Shown in pieces: positions 11,904 through 20,200 of a stretch of DNA of 64,000 bases (positions are counted from its first letter, which is position 1; every line of letters begins with the position of its first letter). Under the pieces are notes generated by a model, which was not told the DNA's origin, did not search any database, and saw only the letters and a program-made list of their open reading frames with translations. Where the stretch lies: positions 3,534,001 to 3,598,000 of the forward strand of contig NZ_JAFBCB010000001.1 in NCBI RefSeq assembly GCF_016907455.1, written 5' to 3'. Position numbers and translations under genes: made by a program. Origin of the DNA: Brachybacterium muris. GTDB lineage: Bacteria; Actinomycetota; Actinomycetes; Actinomycetales; Dermabacteraceae.

Positions 11904-12955
11904 GTACAGCAACAGCAAGCGTAGCCCTGCAGAGCCGACCGTTGCCGTCACGTCTCGCCGACCTCTTCCGCGGTCGACGCGAACTGCTGCTGGCGATCGT
12001 GGTTCTGCTCGCCTGCCTGGTGCTGGCGATCGCCAACCCGACGTTTCTTTCGGCAGCGCACCTGTTCGGCCTGGGGCGCTCCTCCGCGGTCATCGGCATC
12101 ATGGCCCTCGGCGTGCTCCTGGTGCTGCTCACCGGAGGCATCGACGTCTCGGTCTCAGCGATCGCCGTCAGCGCCATGTACCTGACGGTCGTGACGCTCA
12201 GGGCCCTCGACTTCCAGGGGACGTTCCTGGTGGCCGTCGGCTTGTCGGTGATGATCGGGGCGCTGCTCGGGCTGGTCAACGGGGTGCTGGTGGCCTGGCT
12301 GAAGCTTCCCTCGATGATTGTCACCATCGGCACCCTGACCCTGTACCGCGGTGCCCTGCTGGCATTCGTCGGCACCGAGCGGATCCGGCAGTTGCCGTCC
12401 CAGATCGGGGACTTCTCGACCTCGAGCGTCTTCACGACGCAGTCGGCAGGCCGCACGGTGTCCCTGCACACCGCCGTCCTGGTCCTGGTGGCCCTCGCGA
12501 TCATCCTGGCGCTGATCCTGAGGCGGGTGTGGTGGGGACGGTTCGTCTACGCCATCGGCGACGACGAGGAGGCCGCGTCCCGGATGGGTGTCCCCGTGCA
12601 CACCATCCGCACCGGCGCCTTCGTCGCCTCCGGGGCGCTGGCCGGCCTGGCCGGGATCCTCTACGCGGGCATGAACCGGGCAGCGGATCCGTCCACGTTT
12701 AGCGGAGTCGAGCTCACGGTGCTGGCCGCCGTGGTGCTCGGGGGCGCCGCGGTGGCAGGGGGCCGGGGCTCCGTCCTCGGCACCATGCTTGGCGTCGTGC
12801 TGATCACCGTGGTGGGCTCCAGCCTGGTGCTGATCGGCATCCCCGCTGCGTGGCAGAGCCTGTTCATCGGCCTGTTCGTCCTGCTGGGGGTGTGCGCACC
12901 CGCGATCCGTGAAAGGCGCGTCGAGCGTCGTCGAGGAATGGTGGTGTCGGAATGA
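11900..12955 (+). CDS. Sugar ABC transporter permease 1
   Basis: 351 residues, about 8-10 membrane segments, BPD_transp_2 (RbsC/LsrC) family. The motif LLTGGIDVSVSAIAVSAMYL and the late AVVLGGAAVAGGRGSVLGT block, the ATPase-contacting EAA-like loop of this family, are typical. An ATGA overlap couples it to the ATPase upstream and another to the second permease downstream. Two different permeases point to a heterodimeric channel, as in LsrCD or RhaPQ. Confidence 0.9.
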   Translation: MSTATASVALQSRPLPSRLADLFRGRRELLLAIVVLLACLVLAIANPTFLSAAHLFGLGRSSAVIGIMALGVLLVLLTGGIDVSVSAIAVSAMYLTVVTLRALDFQGTFLVAVGLSVMIGALLGLVNGVLVAWLKLPSMIVTIGTLTLYRGALLAFVGTERIRQLPSQIGDFSTSSVFTTQSAGRTVSLHTAVLVLVALAIILALILRRVWWGRFVYAIGDDEEAASRMGVPVHTIRTGAFVASGALAGLAGILYAGMNRAADPSTFSGVELTVLAAVVLGGAAVAGGRGSVLGTMLGVVLITVVGSSLVLIGIPAAWQSLFIGLFVLLGVCAPAIRERRVERRRGMVVSE

Positions 12956-13971
12956 ACGAGGCGCGACTCGGGCCCCGGGCCCAGGTGATCCTGATGGTCG
13001 CCCTGGTGGTGGTGCTGGCCGTCAGCCTGAGCCTGATGGCGCCGGACACCTTCCCCACCCTCCGCAATGCCCAGTCGATGATGGGACAGATCGCCCCTTT
13101 GGGGATCCTGGCCCTGTGCATCGGCCTGACCTTCCTGATCGGTGGCATCGACCTGTCGGTGGTCGCCGTCGCCAACACCGCCGCCATCACCGCCGCCCTG
13201 GTGGGAACCGCCCTGGAGCCCTCCCTCGGAGGAGCCGGTGCCTCGGCGGTCGGCGTCCTGGCCGCACTCGTGATCGGTCTGATCGCCGGATCGCTCAACG
13301 GGTACCTGGTTTCCACACTGCGGGTACACCCGATCCCGATCACGCTCGGTACCATGAGCGTGTACATGGGGATCAGTACCGGCCTCACCCAGGGAGCGAC
13401 CGTGTACGGCACCGGTGACCTCGGCGCCCTGTCCGTGATGGCGGTCGCGATGATGCCGCTGTCGTTCGTGATCTTCCTGCTGCTGGTGGTAGTGTTCGCG
13501 GTGATCACGATGAAGACCCGCCTGGGCTTCCAGATGTACTCGGTGGGGGAGTCGGCCAAGGTGGCGCGGTTCGCCAGGCTGCCCGTGGACCGGATTACGA
13601 TGCTGGTCTACTGTTGCTCGGGCACCCTCGCCGCCGTGGCCGGCCTGCTGATGTTCTCCTCCACCAACGCCGCCAACGTGTCCTTCGCCGGCTCGTACCT
13701 GATGCAGGCCATCCTCATCGCGGTCGTCGCCGGAATCGACCCGTACGGCGGCGCCGGACGGATGTGGATGATCATCATCGGCGCCCTGGCCATGCAGGAG
13801 CTCCAAACCGGCATCAACCTGGCGCTCGGCACCTGGTCCGGCTCCTCCTTCGCCGCGAACTTCGTGTGGGGGGTGCTGCTGATCGCCGTGCTGGGCCTGT
13901 CCAAGTGGATGTCCACCCGCAAACGCCGGGTGCGCAAAGAGACGGTCGAGGCAGAGCTCGCTCCTGCCTAG
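12952..13971 (+). CDS. Sugar ABC transporter permease 2
   Basis: 339 residues, same family as the preceding permease but clearly divergent: LTFLIGGIDLSVVAVANTAA and VVAGIDPYGGAGRMWMIIIG mark the conserved positions. It is the last gene of the operon; an inverted repeat starts seven bases after the stop. The C-terminal tail is basic and cytoplasmic (STRKRRVRKETV). Confidence 0.9.
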   Translation: MNEARLGPRAQVILMVALVVVLAVSLSLMAPDTFPTLRNAQSMMGQIAPLGILALCIGLTFLIGGIDLSVVAVANTAAITAALVGTALEPSLGGAGASAVGVLAALVIGLIAGSLNGYLVSTLRVHPIPITLGTMSVYMGISTGLTQGATVYGTGDLGALSVMAVAMMPLSFVIFLLLVVVFAVITMKTRLGFQMYSVGESAKVARFARLPVDRITMLVYCCSGTLAAVAGLLMFSSTNAANVSFAGSYLMQAILIAVVAGIDPYGGAGRMWMIIIGALAMQELQTGINLALGTWSGSSFAANFVWGVLLIAVLGLSKWMSTRKRRVRKETVEAELAPA

Positions 13972-13977
13972 CCGAAG

Positions 13978-14020
13978 CGACGGCCGGCCGTTCCCCGTCC
14001 ACGGGCAGCGTCGGCCGTCG
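13978..14020 (+). terminator. Hairpin after the ketose operon
   Basis: CGACGGCCG at 13978-13986 pairs with CGGCCGTCG at 14012-14020, a 9-bp perfect stem seven bases after the last permease stop. There is no clear T-run, as is common in high-GC actinobacteria. It separates the ketose operon from larA. Confidence 0.55.
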
Positions 14021-14053
14021 ACCATCCCCGTGCCCAGGCCCGGGACCCGCCAT

Positions 14054-14063
14054 GGCAACCCGT
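14054..14063 (+). promoter_or_regulatory. GGCAACCCGT motif upstream of larA
   Basis: The 10-mer starts 54 bases before the larA ATG. The same 10-mer starts 54 bases before uxaC and occurs in reverse upstream of the lacI-type gene. Candidate binding site, possibly half-site, for the LacI regulator. Inference only. Confidence 0.4.
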
Positions 14064-14107
14064 CGCCCGTGCTTGTGGCCGCCCGATCCCCGTCGCACAC
14101 TGGTGGA

Positions 14108-15448
14108 ATGAGCCAGACGTCGACGCCGCCGCAGATGCCCTCCATCCAGCCCATCCCCGAGGGCCTCGCCGAGCGCGCCGCGCTGCTGGGCGGCCCCGAG
14201 GGCGTGCTCACCGAGCAGCAGATCCGCGAGTTCGTTGCCCAGCAGCTAGCCGGCCAGGACCTCGACGGCAAGAGCGTGTGCCTGATCATCCCCGACGGCA
14301 CCCGCTCCGTGCCCCTGCCGCGGGTGCTGAAGCCGATCCACGCTGCGCTCGCCGGCCGCGCCGCCTCCGTGACCGTGCTGATCGCCCTGGGCACCCACGC
14401 CGCGATGTCCGAGCCCGCGCTGGAGAAGCTGATGGGCGCCGAGGGCCAGGGTCTGGCCGCCGCGTACCCCGGCTGGGAGGTCGTCAACCACGCCTGGGAC
14501 GATCCGGACCAGATCGCCGACCTCGGTGAGATCCCCGCTGAGCGCATCAGCGAGCTCACCGGCGGCCTGCTCGCCGACACCCCCATGCGCGTGCAGATCA
14601 ACAGGCTGTGCGTCGAGTCCGACGTGAACCTGATCGTGGGCCCCGTGTTCCCCCACGAGGTGGTGGGCTTCTCCGGCGGCAACAAGTACTTCTTCCCCGG
14701 CTGCTCCGTGCACGACGTCATCGACATCTCCCACTGGGTGGGCGCCCTGATCACCGCCAGCCGTATCATCGGCACCCTCGGCATCACCCCCGTGCGGCAG
14801 CTGATCGACGCCGCCAGCGAACTGGTGGACACCGCCAAGTACTGCTTCACCATGGACGTGGTCTCCGGCGGGCAGCAGCTGAACGCCATCGCCTTCGGCG
14901 ACCCCCAGGCGGCGTGGGCCGCGATCGCCAAGATCTCCGCGCTCACCCACATCACCTACGTCGATAAGCCCTTCCAGCGCATCGTCGCCCTGGTGCCGGA
15001 GATGTACGACGATATCTGGACCGGCGCCAAGGGCTTCTACAAGTCCGAGCCGGTGTGCGCCGACGGCGGCGAGGTGATCATCTACGCCCCCCACATCACC
15101 GAGGTGGCCGCGATGCATCCCGGCCTGCGCGACATCGGCTACCACAACATCGAGTACTTCACGAAGCAGTGGGACCGGTTCAAGGACCACCCCTGGGGCG
15201 AGCTCGCCCACTCCACCCACGTCACGGGCCTGGGCACCTACGACCCCGAGACCGGTGTCGAGGAGCAGCGGGTGCGCCGCTCCTTCGCCACCTCCATCCC
15301 GAAGGACGTGTGCGAGGCGTACAACGTCACCTACGTGGACCCGGAGAGCCTGGACATCGACGCCCTGCGCGAGGACCCCGACACCCTGGTGATCGACCAC
15401 GCGGGCGAGGTGCTGTTCCGTCTGGCATCGGAGCGCGACGGGGTCTGA
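14108..15448 (+). CDS. larA: LarA-family Ni-pincer 2-hydroxyacid racemase/epimerase
   Basis: 446 residues (DUF2088/LarA_N plus C-terminal domain). Family enzymes invert C2 of 2-hydroxyacids using the Ni-pincer nucleotide tethered to a Lys. Visible: PDGTR at 62-66, the catalytic-type His97 in IALGTH, His183 in GPVFPHEVVG, and Lys193 in GFSGGNKYFFPG, the expected tether. The family includes lactate, malate, phenyllactate and hydroxyglutarate racemases and a D-gluconate 2-epimerase. The neighbours here are larE, larB, uxaC, uxuB and gluconokinase, so mannonate/gluconate epimerisation is my preferred role over lactate racemisation. The ATG at 14108 has a weak GGTGG. It converges on the oxidoreductase gene. 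Symbol used for the family; the substrate is inferred. Confidence 0.85.
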   Translation: MSQTSTPPQMPSIQPIPEGLAERAALLGGPEGVLTEQQIREFVAQQLAGQDLDGKSVCLIIPDGTRSVPLPRVLKPIHAALAGRAASVTVLIALGTHAAMSEPALEKLMGAEGQGLAAAYPGWEVVNHAWDDPDQIADLGEIPAERISELTGGLLADTPMRVQINRLCVESDVNLIVGPVFPHEVVGFSGGNKYFFPGCSVHDVIDISHWVGALITASRIIGTLGITPVRQLIDAASELVDTAKYCFTMDVVSGGQQLNAIAFGDPQAAWAAIAKISALTHITYVDKPFQRIVALVPEMYDDIWTGAKGFYKSEPVCADGGEVIIYAPHITEVAAMHPGLRDIGYHNIEYFTKQWDRFKDHPWGELAHSTHVTGLGTYDPETGVEEQRVRRSFATSIPKDVCEAYNVTYVDPESLDIDALREDPDTLVIDHAGEVLFRLASERDGV

Positions 15449-15482
15449 GGTCGGCGGGGCAGGTCAGCGCGGGCAGCGCGGA

Positions 15483-16541
15483 TCAGGTTGCTGTCGGATC
15501 CAGCAGTGGGTTGTCCCGGTCCAGCTCCGCACCGGGACGGCGGGGGAAGCCACGCTTCCCGTCGTAGACGGCCTTGAGGATCTGCAGTGCCGGCGAAGCC
15601 TCGGCAGGGGAGATCCAGAACGGCTGCCCGCTGCCGTGCCCGGCGTAGAAGTCGGCGATCAGAGCGGCGTGGGAGGCCCCCCAGTAGGAGCGGGCCGACG
15701 GCGGGGCGGCCCGCTCGGTCACCACGCGCTGCTCCCCGCCGGCAGGCAGCACCGTGAGCTCCTGTGCGATGCGCAGCGTGCCGTGTTCGCACTGGATGTC
15801 GATCTGCACCGGCAGGTTCGTCGGCGCCCCGTTGGTGGCCAGCAGCACGCTGCGGATCCCCGAGGGGTGGGTAAGGGTGACGGTGGCGGTGTCCTCCACC
15901 TCGATCACCTCGCCCAGGGAGTCGGTGGAGGCGGTGCCGGTGACTGCCGTGACCCCGCCCAGCAGCCACTGCAGCAGGTCCAGGGTGTGGATCGCCTGGT
16001 TGATCAGCAGCCCACCGCCGCTGCCCGCCCAGGTGCCGCGCCACGGCCTGGCCAGGTAGTACTCGGGGGTGCGGTGCCAGGCCACCGTCGCGACGGCACC
16101 AGTGGGTGCGCCCAGCTCCCCGTGCTCCAGCACCCGGTGCGCCTCCTGCACGGTGGCGTTGTACCGGTTCTGGAAGCACACCCCGATCCGCGGGGCACCG
16201 GACGCGGCGGCGGCCTCGACCATCCGCCGGGCATCGTCGAGGGTGGAGGCCAGCGGCTTCTCGGTGAGCACCTCGACCCCTGCGGCGAGCGCCTCGACGG
16301 CCAGATCGGCGTGCTGGTCGTGCGGTGTGCACAGATGCACCACGTCAGGGGAGTACCGCTCGAGGGTCTCGGTGAGGGAGGCGGTGCCTGGCACTCCTGC
16401 CTCCGCCGCGGTGCGCTCACGCCGCTCGGCATCCACATCGCACACGGCTACCAGCTCCACGCCCGGCAGCTGAGCGATCGCATCGAGATGGAGCACGGAG
16501 ATGTCCCCGCAGCCGATCACGGCCGTCCGGATGGTCCGCAT
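15483..16541 (-). CDS. Gfo/Idh/MocA-family oxidoreductase
   Basis: 352 residues. N-terminal Rossmann fold (AVIGCGDISVLHLDAIAQLP), DVVHLCTPHDQHADLAVEAL, the family signature LTEKPLA with the catalytic Lys, then the GFO_IDH_MocA_C sheet domain. These enzymes oxidise or reduce sugars, inositols or sugar acids with NAD(P). ATG 16541 follows GAGGAG. It is convergent with larA and divergent from larE, and was probably transcribed from the region now split by IS copy 1. A sugar-acid substrate in the same pathway is plausible but unproven. Confidence 0.88.
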   Translation of the reverse strand: MRTIRTAVIGCGDISVLHLDAIAQLPGVELVAVCDVDAERRERTAAEAGVPGTASLTETLERYSPDVVHLCTPHDQHADLAVEALAAGVEVLTEKPLASTLDDARRMVEAAAASGAPRIGVCFQNRYNATVQEAHRVLEHGELGAPTGAVATVAWHRTPEYYLARPWRGTWAGSGGGLLINQAIHTLDLLQWLLGGVTAVTGTASTDSLGEVIEVEDTATVTLTHPSGIRSVLLATNGAPTNLPVQIDIQCEHGTLRIAQELTVLPAGGEQRVVTERAAPPSARSYWGASHAALIADFYAGHGSGQPFWISPAEASPALQILKAVYDGKRGFPRRPGAELDRDNPLLDPTAT

Positions 16542-16648
16542 CGGGTCTCCTCGCAGAGCGGGTCGGGAGCTGTCGGGCGTCTGCCCGCAGCAGGGTTCCA
16601 GGCTACCGATCGGTGCGAGGTTCCGCCGGGCCCCGACCAGAAGCAGGC

Positions 16649-16653
16649 CGCGG
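16649..16653. repeat. Target-site duplication of IS copy 1 (left)
   Basis: CGCGG here is repeated at 19235-19239 on the other side of the element: a 5-bp duplication showing that this copy arrived by transposition. Confidence 0.9.
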
Positions 16654-16766
16654 TGAATATTCGCCTCGCTGGGGTCCGCTGATCGAGGGTTCGGGTGCCA
16701 CGTCGCTGCCGTAGCGGTGGCGTCGTTCGGGACCACCAGTGGTGTCGTTGGGGCCGCTCTGTCTAC

Positions 16767-16807
16767 GCTCCTTCCGCCGTGTGTATAGGGCACGCGGCGG
16801 AAGGAGC
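16767..16807 (+). promoter_or_regulatory. Hairpin sequestering the istA ribosome site
   Basis: A 17-bp stem (16767-16783 with 16791-16807, one T-G wobble) with loop TATAGGG. The right arm contains AAGGAG, which lies nine bases before the istA ATG. In a transcript entering from outside the element the ribosome site would be buried; a transcript starting in or after the loop would leave it free. The same structure occurs in copies 2 (21907-21947) and 3 (27082-27122). Confidence 0.7.
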
Positions 16808-16815
16808 AATCTGGA

Positions 16816-18378
16816 ATGGTACGGAAGATCAGGGCGAAGCTGGTGCTCCAGCTGCGCGCAGAAGGTCTGTCGGGGCGAGCGATTTCGTCCTCGCAGGGCA
16901 TGTCCCGCAAGTCCGTGAGGGCGGTGTTCGAGGCCGCTGACGCTGCAGGGATCGGGTGGGGCGATATCGCGGACGTCGCCGATGAGCAGGTGTATGCCCG
17001 GTTGTTCCCGGGCCGGGGCGAGCACGAGAGCGTGTTCGCACAGCCGGACTGGGAACAGGTCCATCGAGAGATGGCCAGGGTCGGCGTGACGCTGAAGCTG
17101 TTGCACGGCGAGTACTTCGACGCGACCACGGCGGCTGGGGATCCGGCGATGGGGTATGACCGGTTTTGCCGCACCTACCAGCACCACGTCATGGTCACCG
17201 GTGCCGCTTCGAGAGTCGGTCACAAGGCCGGCCAGAGCGTGGAGGTCGACTGGTCCGGCCCCACGATGGAGCTGGCCGATCCGGTCACCGGCGAGGTCTC
17301 GAAGGTGTTCTTGTTCGTTGCCTGCCTGCCTTTTTCTCGTTACGCGTTCTGCTTCCCGGCGCTGGATATGCGCCAGGAGTCCTGGCTGCGAGCGCACGTA
17401 GCGATGTTCGAGGCGCTGGGCGGGACGGTCCCGAGGATCGTTCCGGACAACCTCAAGACCGGTGTGGTGAAGCACCCCCGCGAGGGCGAGATCGTCCTGA
17501 ACGATGCGTATCGCGAGATGGCAGCGCATTACTCGGCGGCGGTGCTCCCGGGGAGGGTGCGGAAACCGAAAGACAAGGCGAGCGTGGAGAACACCGTCGC
17601 GCACGTCGCGACCTGGGTCATCGCCGGGCTGCGGGATCAGCGATTCACGTCCCTGCCCGAACTTGCAGCCGCCATCGGGCAGCGGATGGAGGCCTATAAC
17701 GCGGAGCCGTTCCAGAAGCGGCCCGGATCCCGCGCCAGCGTGTTCGACGCGGAGGAGCGGCCGCTGCTGACGCCGCTGCCGGCGGTGCCCTACGAGATCT
17801 CGACATGGCACTACGGACGACGAGTGGGCAGGAACGGGCACGTCACGTTCGCGCGGAACTTCTACTCCGCGCCGTTCGCGCACATCGGCGCGAAGGTCGA
17901 TCTGCGCATCACGGCCCGGACGCTGGAGATCTATCAGGGCAGCCAGCGACTGACCAGTCACCTGCTGCTCCCGGAGACCGCGAGCAATGAGTACCGCACC
18001 AACGACGCGGACCTACCTGCGGGCGAGCGTTTCCAGGCCTGGGACGCGCAGAGGGTGCGGGCGTGGGCAGATCGGGTCGGGCCGGCCACGGTGATCGTGA
18101 TCCAGCGGATCTTCGAGTCCGTGCCGATCGTGGAACAGGGCCTGGATCCCGCGTTGGCGGTGCTACGGCTCTCTCGCCGCTTCTCCGTAGATCGGGTCGA
18201 GGCGGCCTGCGCACTCGCGCTGACGGGACGGGTCCGTTCACCGCGCTATGCGCATCTGCACCCGATCTTGGCCACCGGGCAGGACAAGGTCGCCGCCCTG
18301 CGTCCACCCCGCGAGGAACCCGCGGAAGACGGCGGATACGTCCGTGGCGCCGACTACTACGCCGGAGGTGTCCGGTGA
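16816..18378 (+). CDS. istA: IS21 transposase IstA, copy 1
   Basis: 520 residues. N-terminal HTH (about 8-40), then a DDE/RNase H-like integrase core: Asp145 in VEVDWSGP, Asp211 in IVPDNLKTGV and Glu258 in KDKASVENTV, and a C-terminal beta-barrel. It catalyses strand transfer of the element together with the IstB ATPase. Its stop overlaps the istB start by four bases. The hairpin upstream probably limits its translation. Confidence 0.96.
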   Translation: MVRKIRAKLVLQLRAEGLSGRAISSSQGMSRKSVRAVFEAADAAGIGWGDIADVADEQVYARLFPGRGEHESVFAQPDWEQVHREMARVGVTLKLLHGEYFDATTAAGDPAMGYDRFCRTYQHHVMVTGAASRVGHKAGQSVEVDWSGPTMELADPVTGEVSKVFLFVACLPFSRYAFCFPALDMRQESWLRAHVAMFEALGGTVPRIVPDNLKTGVVKHPREGEIVLNDAYREMAAHYSAAVLPGRVRKPKDKASVENTVAHVATWVIAGLRDQRFTSLPELAAAIGQRMEAYNAEPFQKRPGSRASVFDAEERPLLTPLPAVPYEISTWHYGRRVGRNGHVTFARNFYSAPFAHIGAKVDLRITARTLEIYQGSQRLTSHLLLPETASNEYRTNDADLPAGERFQAWDAQRVRAWADRVGPATVIVIQRIFESVPIVEQGLDPALAVLRLSRRFSVDRVEAACALALTGRVRSPRYAHLHPILATGQDKVAALRPPREEPAEDGGYVRGADYYAGGVR

Positions 18379-19121
18379 GCGTGATCGATAACGACACGAA
18401 GCGGAAGCTGCGCGAGATGGGCGCGACCGCGCTGCTGGACGCGATCGATGCCCAGGATGAGGCTCACGTGCTGGGGATGTCGTTCCAGGAACGGCTCCAG
18501 CTGATCGTGGACGAGGCGCATTCCATCTTCAATCATGGAAAGGTCGAGGGTCTGATCCGCCGGGCGGGGCTGCGTTATCCCGGAGCGGACCTGCGGCGGC
18601 TGGATCTGGTCGAGGAACGGGGACTGAACCGGAACGTGATCGCGCAACTGGCAACCTGCTCCTTCATCCAGCGGCAACAGAACGTGGTCTTCCAGGGCTT
18701 CACCGGCTCAGGGAAGTCCTACCTCGGCTGCGCGCTGGCGAAGCAGGCCTGCCAGCACCGGCTCCGAGCCCACTACATCCGAATGCCCGACCTCGAAGAG
18801 GCCTGGGCCCTGGCAAAGGACAAGCCGCAGGGCCAGACGAAGTTCCTGCGGAAGTACTCCACGTTCTCGCTGCTGGTGATCGACGAGTGGCTGCTGGACC
18901 ATCCTGACGAGGGAATGCGTTCGATGCTGCTGGAACTGCTCGAGCGCCGCTATGACACCGGCTCGACCGTGTTCTGCACCCAGTACCCGAAGAAGGACTG
19001 GCACGCCCGGCTCGGTGGAGCAGTCCACGCCGATGCGATCATGGACCGCATCGTGCACAACACAATCTGGATCGACACCGGCGACAGGAACATGCGAGAA
19101 CACACCGCACTGCCCCAGTGA
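18375..19121 (+). CDS. istB: IS21 helper ATPase IstB, copy 1
   Basis: 248 residues from GTG 18375, overlapping the istA stop. DnaA/DnaC-like AAA+ protein: Walker A GFTGSGKS at 108-115, Walker B LLVIDEW, sensor region STVFCTQYPKKDWHARL. IstB forms ATP-dependent rings on DNA that choose the target and activate IstA. The translations of all three copies are identical. Confidence 0.96.
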   Translation: MSVIDNDTKRKLREMGATALLDAIDAQDEAHVLGMSFQERLQLIVDEAHSIFNHGKVEGLIRRAGLRYPGADLRRLDLVEERGLNRNVIAQLATCSFIQRQQNVVFQGFTGSGKSYLGCALAKQACQHRLRAHYIRMPDLEEAWALAKDKPQGQTKFLRKYSTFSLLVIDEWLLDHPDEGMRSMLLELLERRYDTGSTVFCTQYPKKDWHARLGGAVHADAIMDRIVHNTIWIDTGDRNMREHTALPQ

Positions 19122-19327
19122 CCCGATGCCGGCGGGAGCCAGTGGTCCCCACCGCGGCGGCTACTGGCCCCCGTCGGCACGATCGGCGGTCCCCAAGAGC
19201 AAGATTCGGTGGCTCCCACGACTACGAATACTCACGCGGCAACCGGTGGCCGCCGCAGGGCTCGCCGTGGCCCACCTGAGTAGGCTGAACGACGCCCGCC
19301 CGTGCGGGAACCGAGCGAAGGAGGCCC

Positions 19328-20200
19328 ATGACCGCGTCGATGACCGTCGCCGAGCTGACCGGCGAGGACCTGGCCGCCGCCGACCTCGTCGCCGACCTGG
19401 TGCACGACAGTGCACCGCTGGGGGTCGCCTACTCCGGCGGCGTCGACTCCGCGACCCTGCTGGCGCTGGCCGTGCGCGCCCTGGGCCCCGAGAACGTGGT
19501 CGCTCTGCTGGGCATCTCGCCGTCGCTGGCCGCCGCTGAACGGCGCACCGCCCACGAGACCGCCGCCGTCATCGGCGCTCGGGTGGTCGAGATCGAGACC
19601 CACGAGGGGGAGAGGGCCGGCTACATCGCCAACGACGTGGATCGCTGCTACTTCTGCAAGGACGAGCTGTTCTCCCGCATCGACGACGCCCTGGTCGCCG
19701 AGCTGGGCCTGAGCGCCGTTGCCTACGGGGAGAACGCCGACGACGCGAAGCGGCCCGACCGCCCCGGCGCCCGCGCCGCCACCGAGCACCGCGTGCTGCG
19801 CCCCCTGGCCGAGGCCGGACTGGACAAGGCCCGCGTGCGGTCCGTGGCCCGCGCCCTCGCCCTGCCGGTCGCCGACAAGCCCGCCGCCCCCTGCCTGGCC
19901 TCCCGCATCCCCCACGGGCAGCAGGTCACCCCCGAGAAGCTGCGCCAGGTCGAGACCGTCGAGGAGGCGCTGCGCGAGCTCGGCTTCGCCGACTCCCGGG
20001 TGCGCCACCACGGGGACGTGGCCCGCATCGAACTGCCCGCCGACGACCTGGCCCGCTCCGTGGAGCCCGAGGTGCGCACCGCGATCCACCGAGCTGCCAC
20101 CGGTGCAGGGTTCCGCTTCGCGGCCGTTGACCTCAAGGGCATGCAGTCCGGTGCGTTCACCCTCACCCTCCTGGACCAGCGGGGAGTGCCCCGTGCCTGA
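19328..20200 (+). CDS. larE: LarE, sulfur transferase for the Ni-pincer cofactor
   Basis: 290 residues. LarE adenylates and thiolates both carboxylates of the LarB product. PP-loop SGGVDS at 36-41; C-terminal ASRIPHGQ block. Three Cys are placed as in the Fe-S-cluster type of LarE: Cys107 and Cys110 (CYFC) and Cys189 (APCLASR, the position of the sacrificial Cys176 of L. plantarum). This suggests sulfur delivery from a cluster, not a one-shot sacrificial Cys. ATG 19328 follows AAGGAGG. The last eight bases overlap larB. IS copy 1 ends 93 bases upstream, so native promoter control may have been changed. Confidence 0.93.
   Translation: MTASMTVAELTGEDLAAADLVADLVHDSAPLGVAYSGGVDSATLLALAVRALGPENVVALLGISPSLAAAERRTAHETAAVIGARVVEIETHEGERAGYIANDVDRCYFCKDELFSRIDDALVAELGLSAVAYGENADDAKRPDRPGARAATEHRVLRPLAEAGLDKARVRSVARALALPVADKPAAPCLASRIPHGQQVTPEKLRQVETVEEALRELGFADSRVRHHGDVARIELPADDLARSVEPEVRTAIHRAATGAGFRFAAVDLKGMQSGAFTLTLLDQRGVPRA

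Larger units (their letters stand above)
16654..19234 (+). mobile_element. IS21-family insertion sequence, copy 1
   Basis: 2581 bp. The ends are TGAATATTCG (left) and, inverted, TGAGTATTCG (right), nine of ten matching, with terminal TG...CA. It contains istA and istB in the overlapping arrangement of IS21. Subterminal repeats shared by both ends include GGGGTCCGCTGATCG (left) and GGGGACCGCCGATCG (right, inverted), as expected for transposase binding sites. Flanked by CGCGG duplications. It lies between the oxidoreductase and larE, in what was probably their shared divergent promoter region. Confidence 0.97.

Noticed and set aside
11900..13971. AI-2 (Lsr) quorum uptake system
   Set aside because: Permease/ATPase layout is similar, but LsrK, LsrF and LsrG are absent and the kinases are AraB- and DhaK-like.
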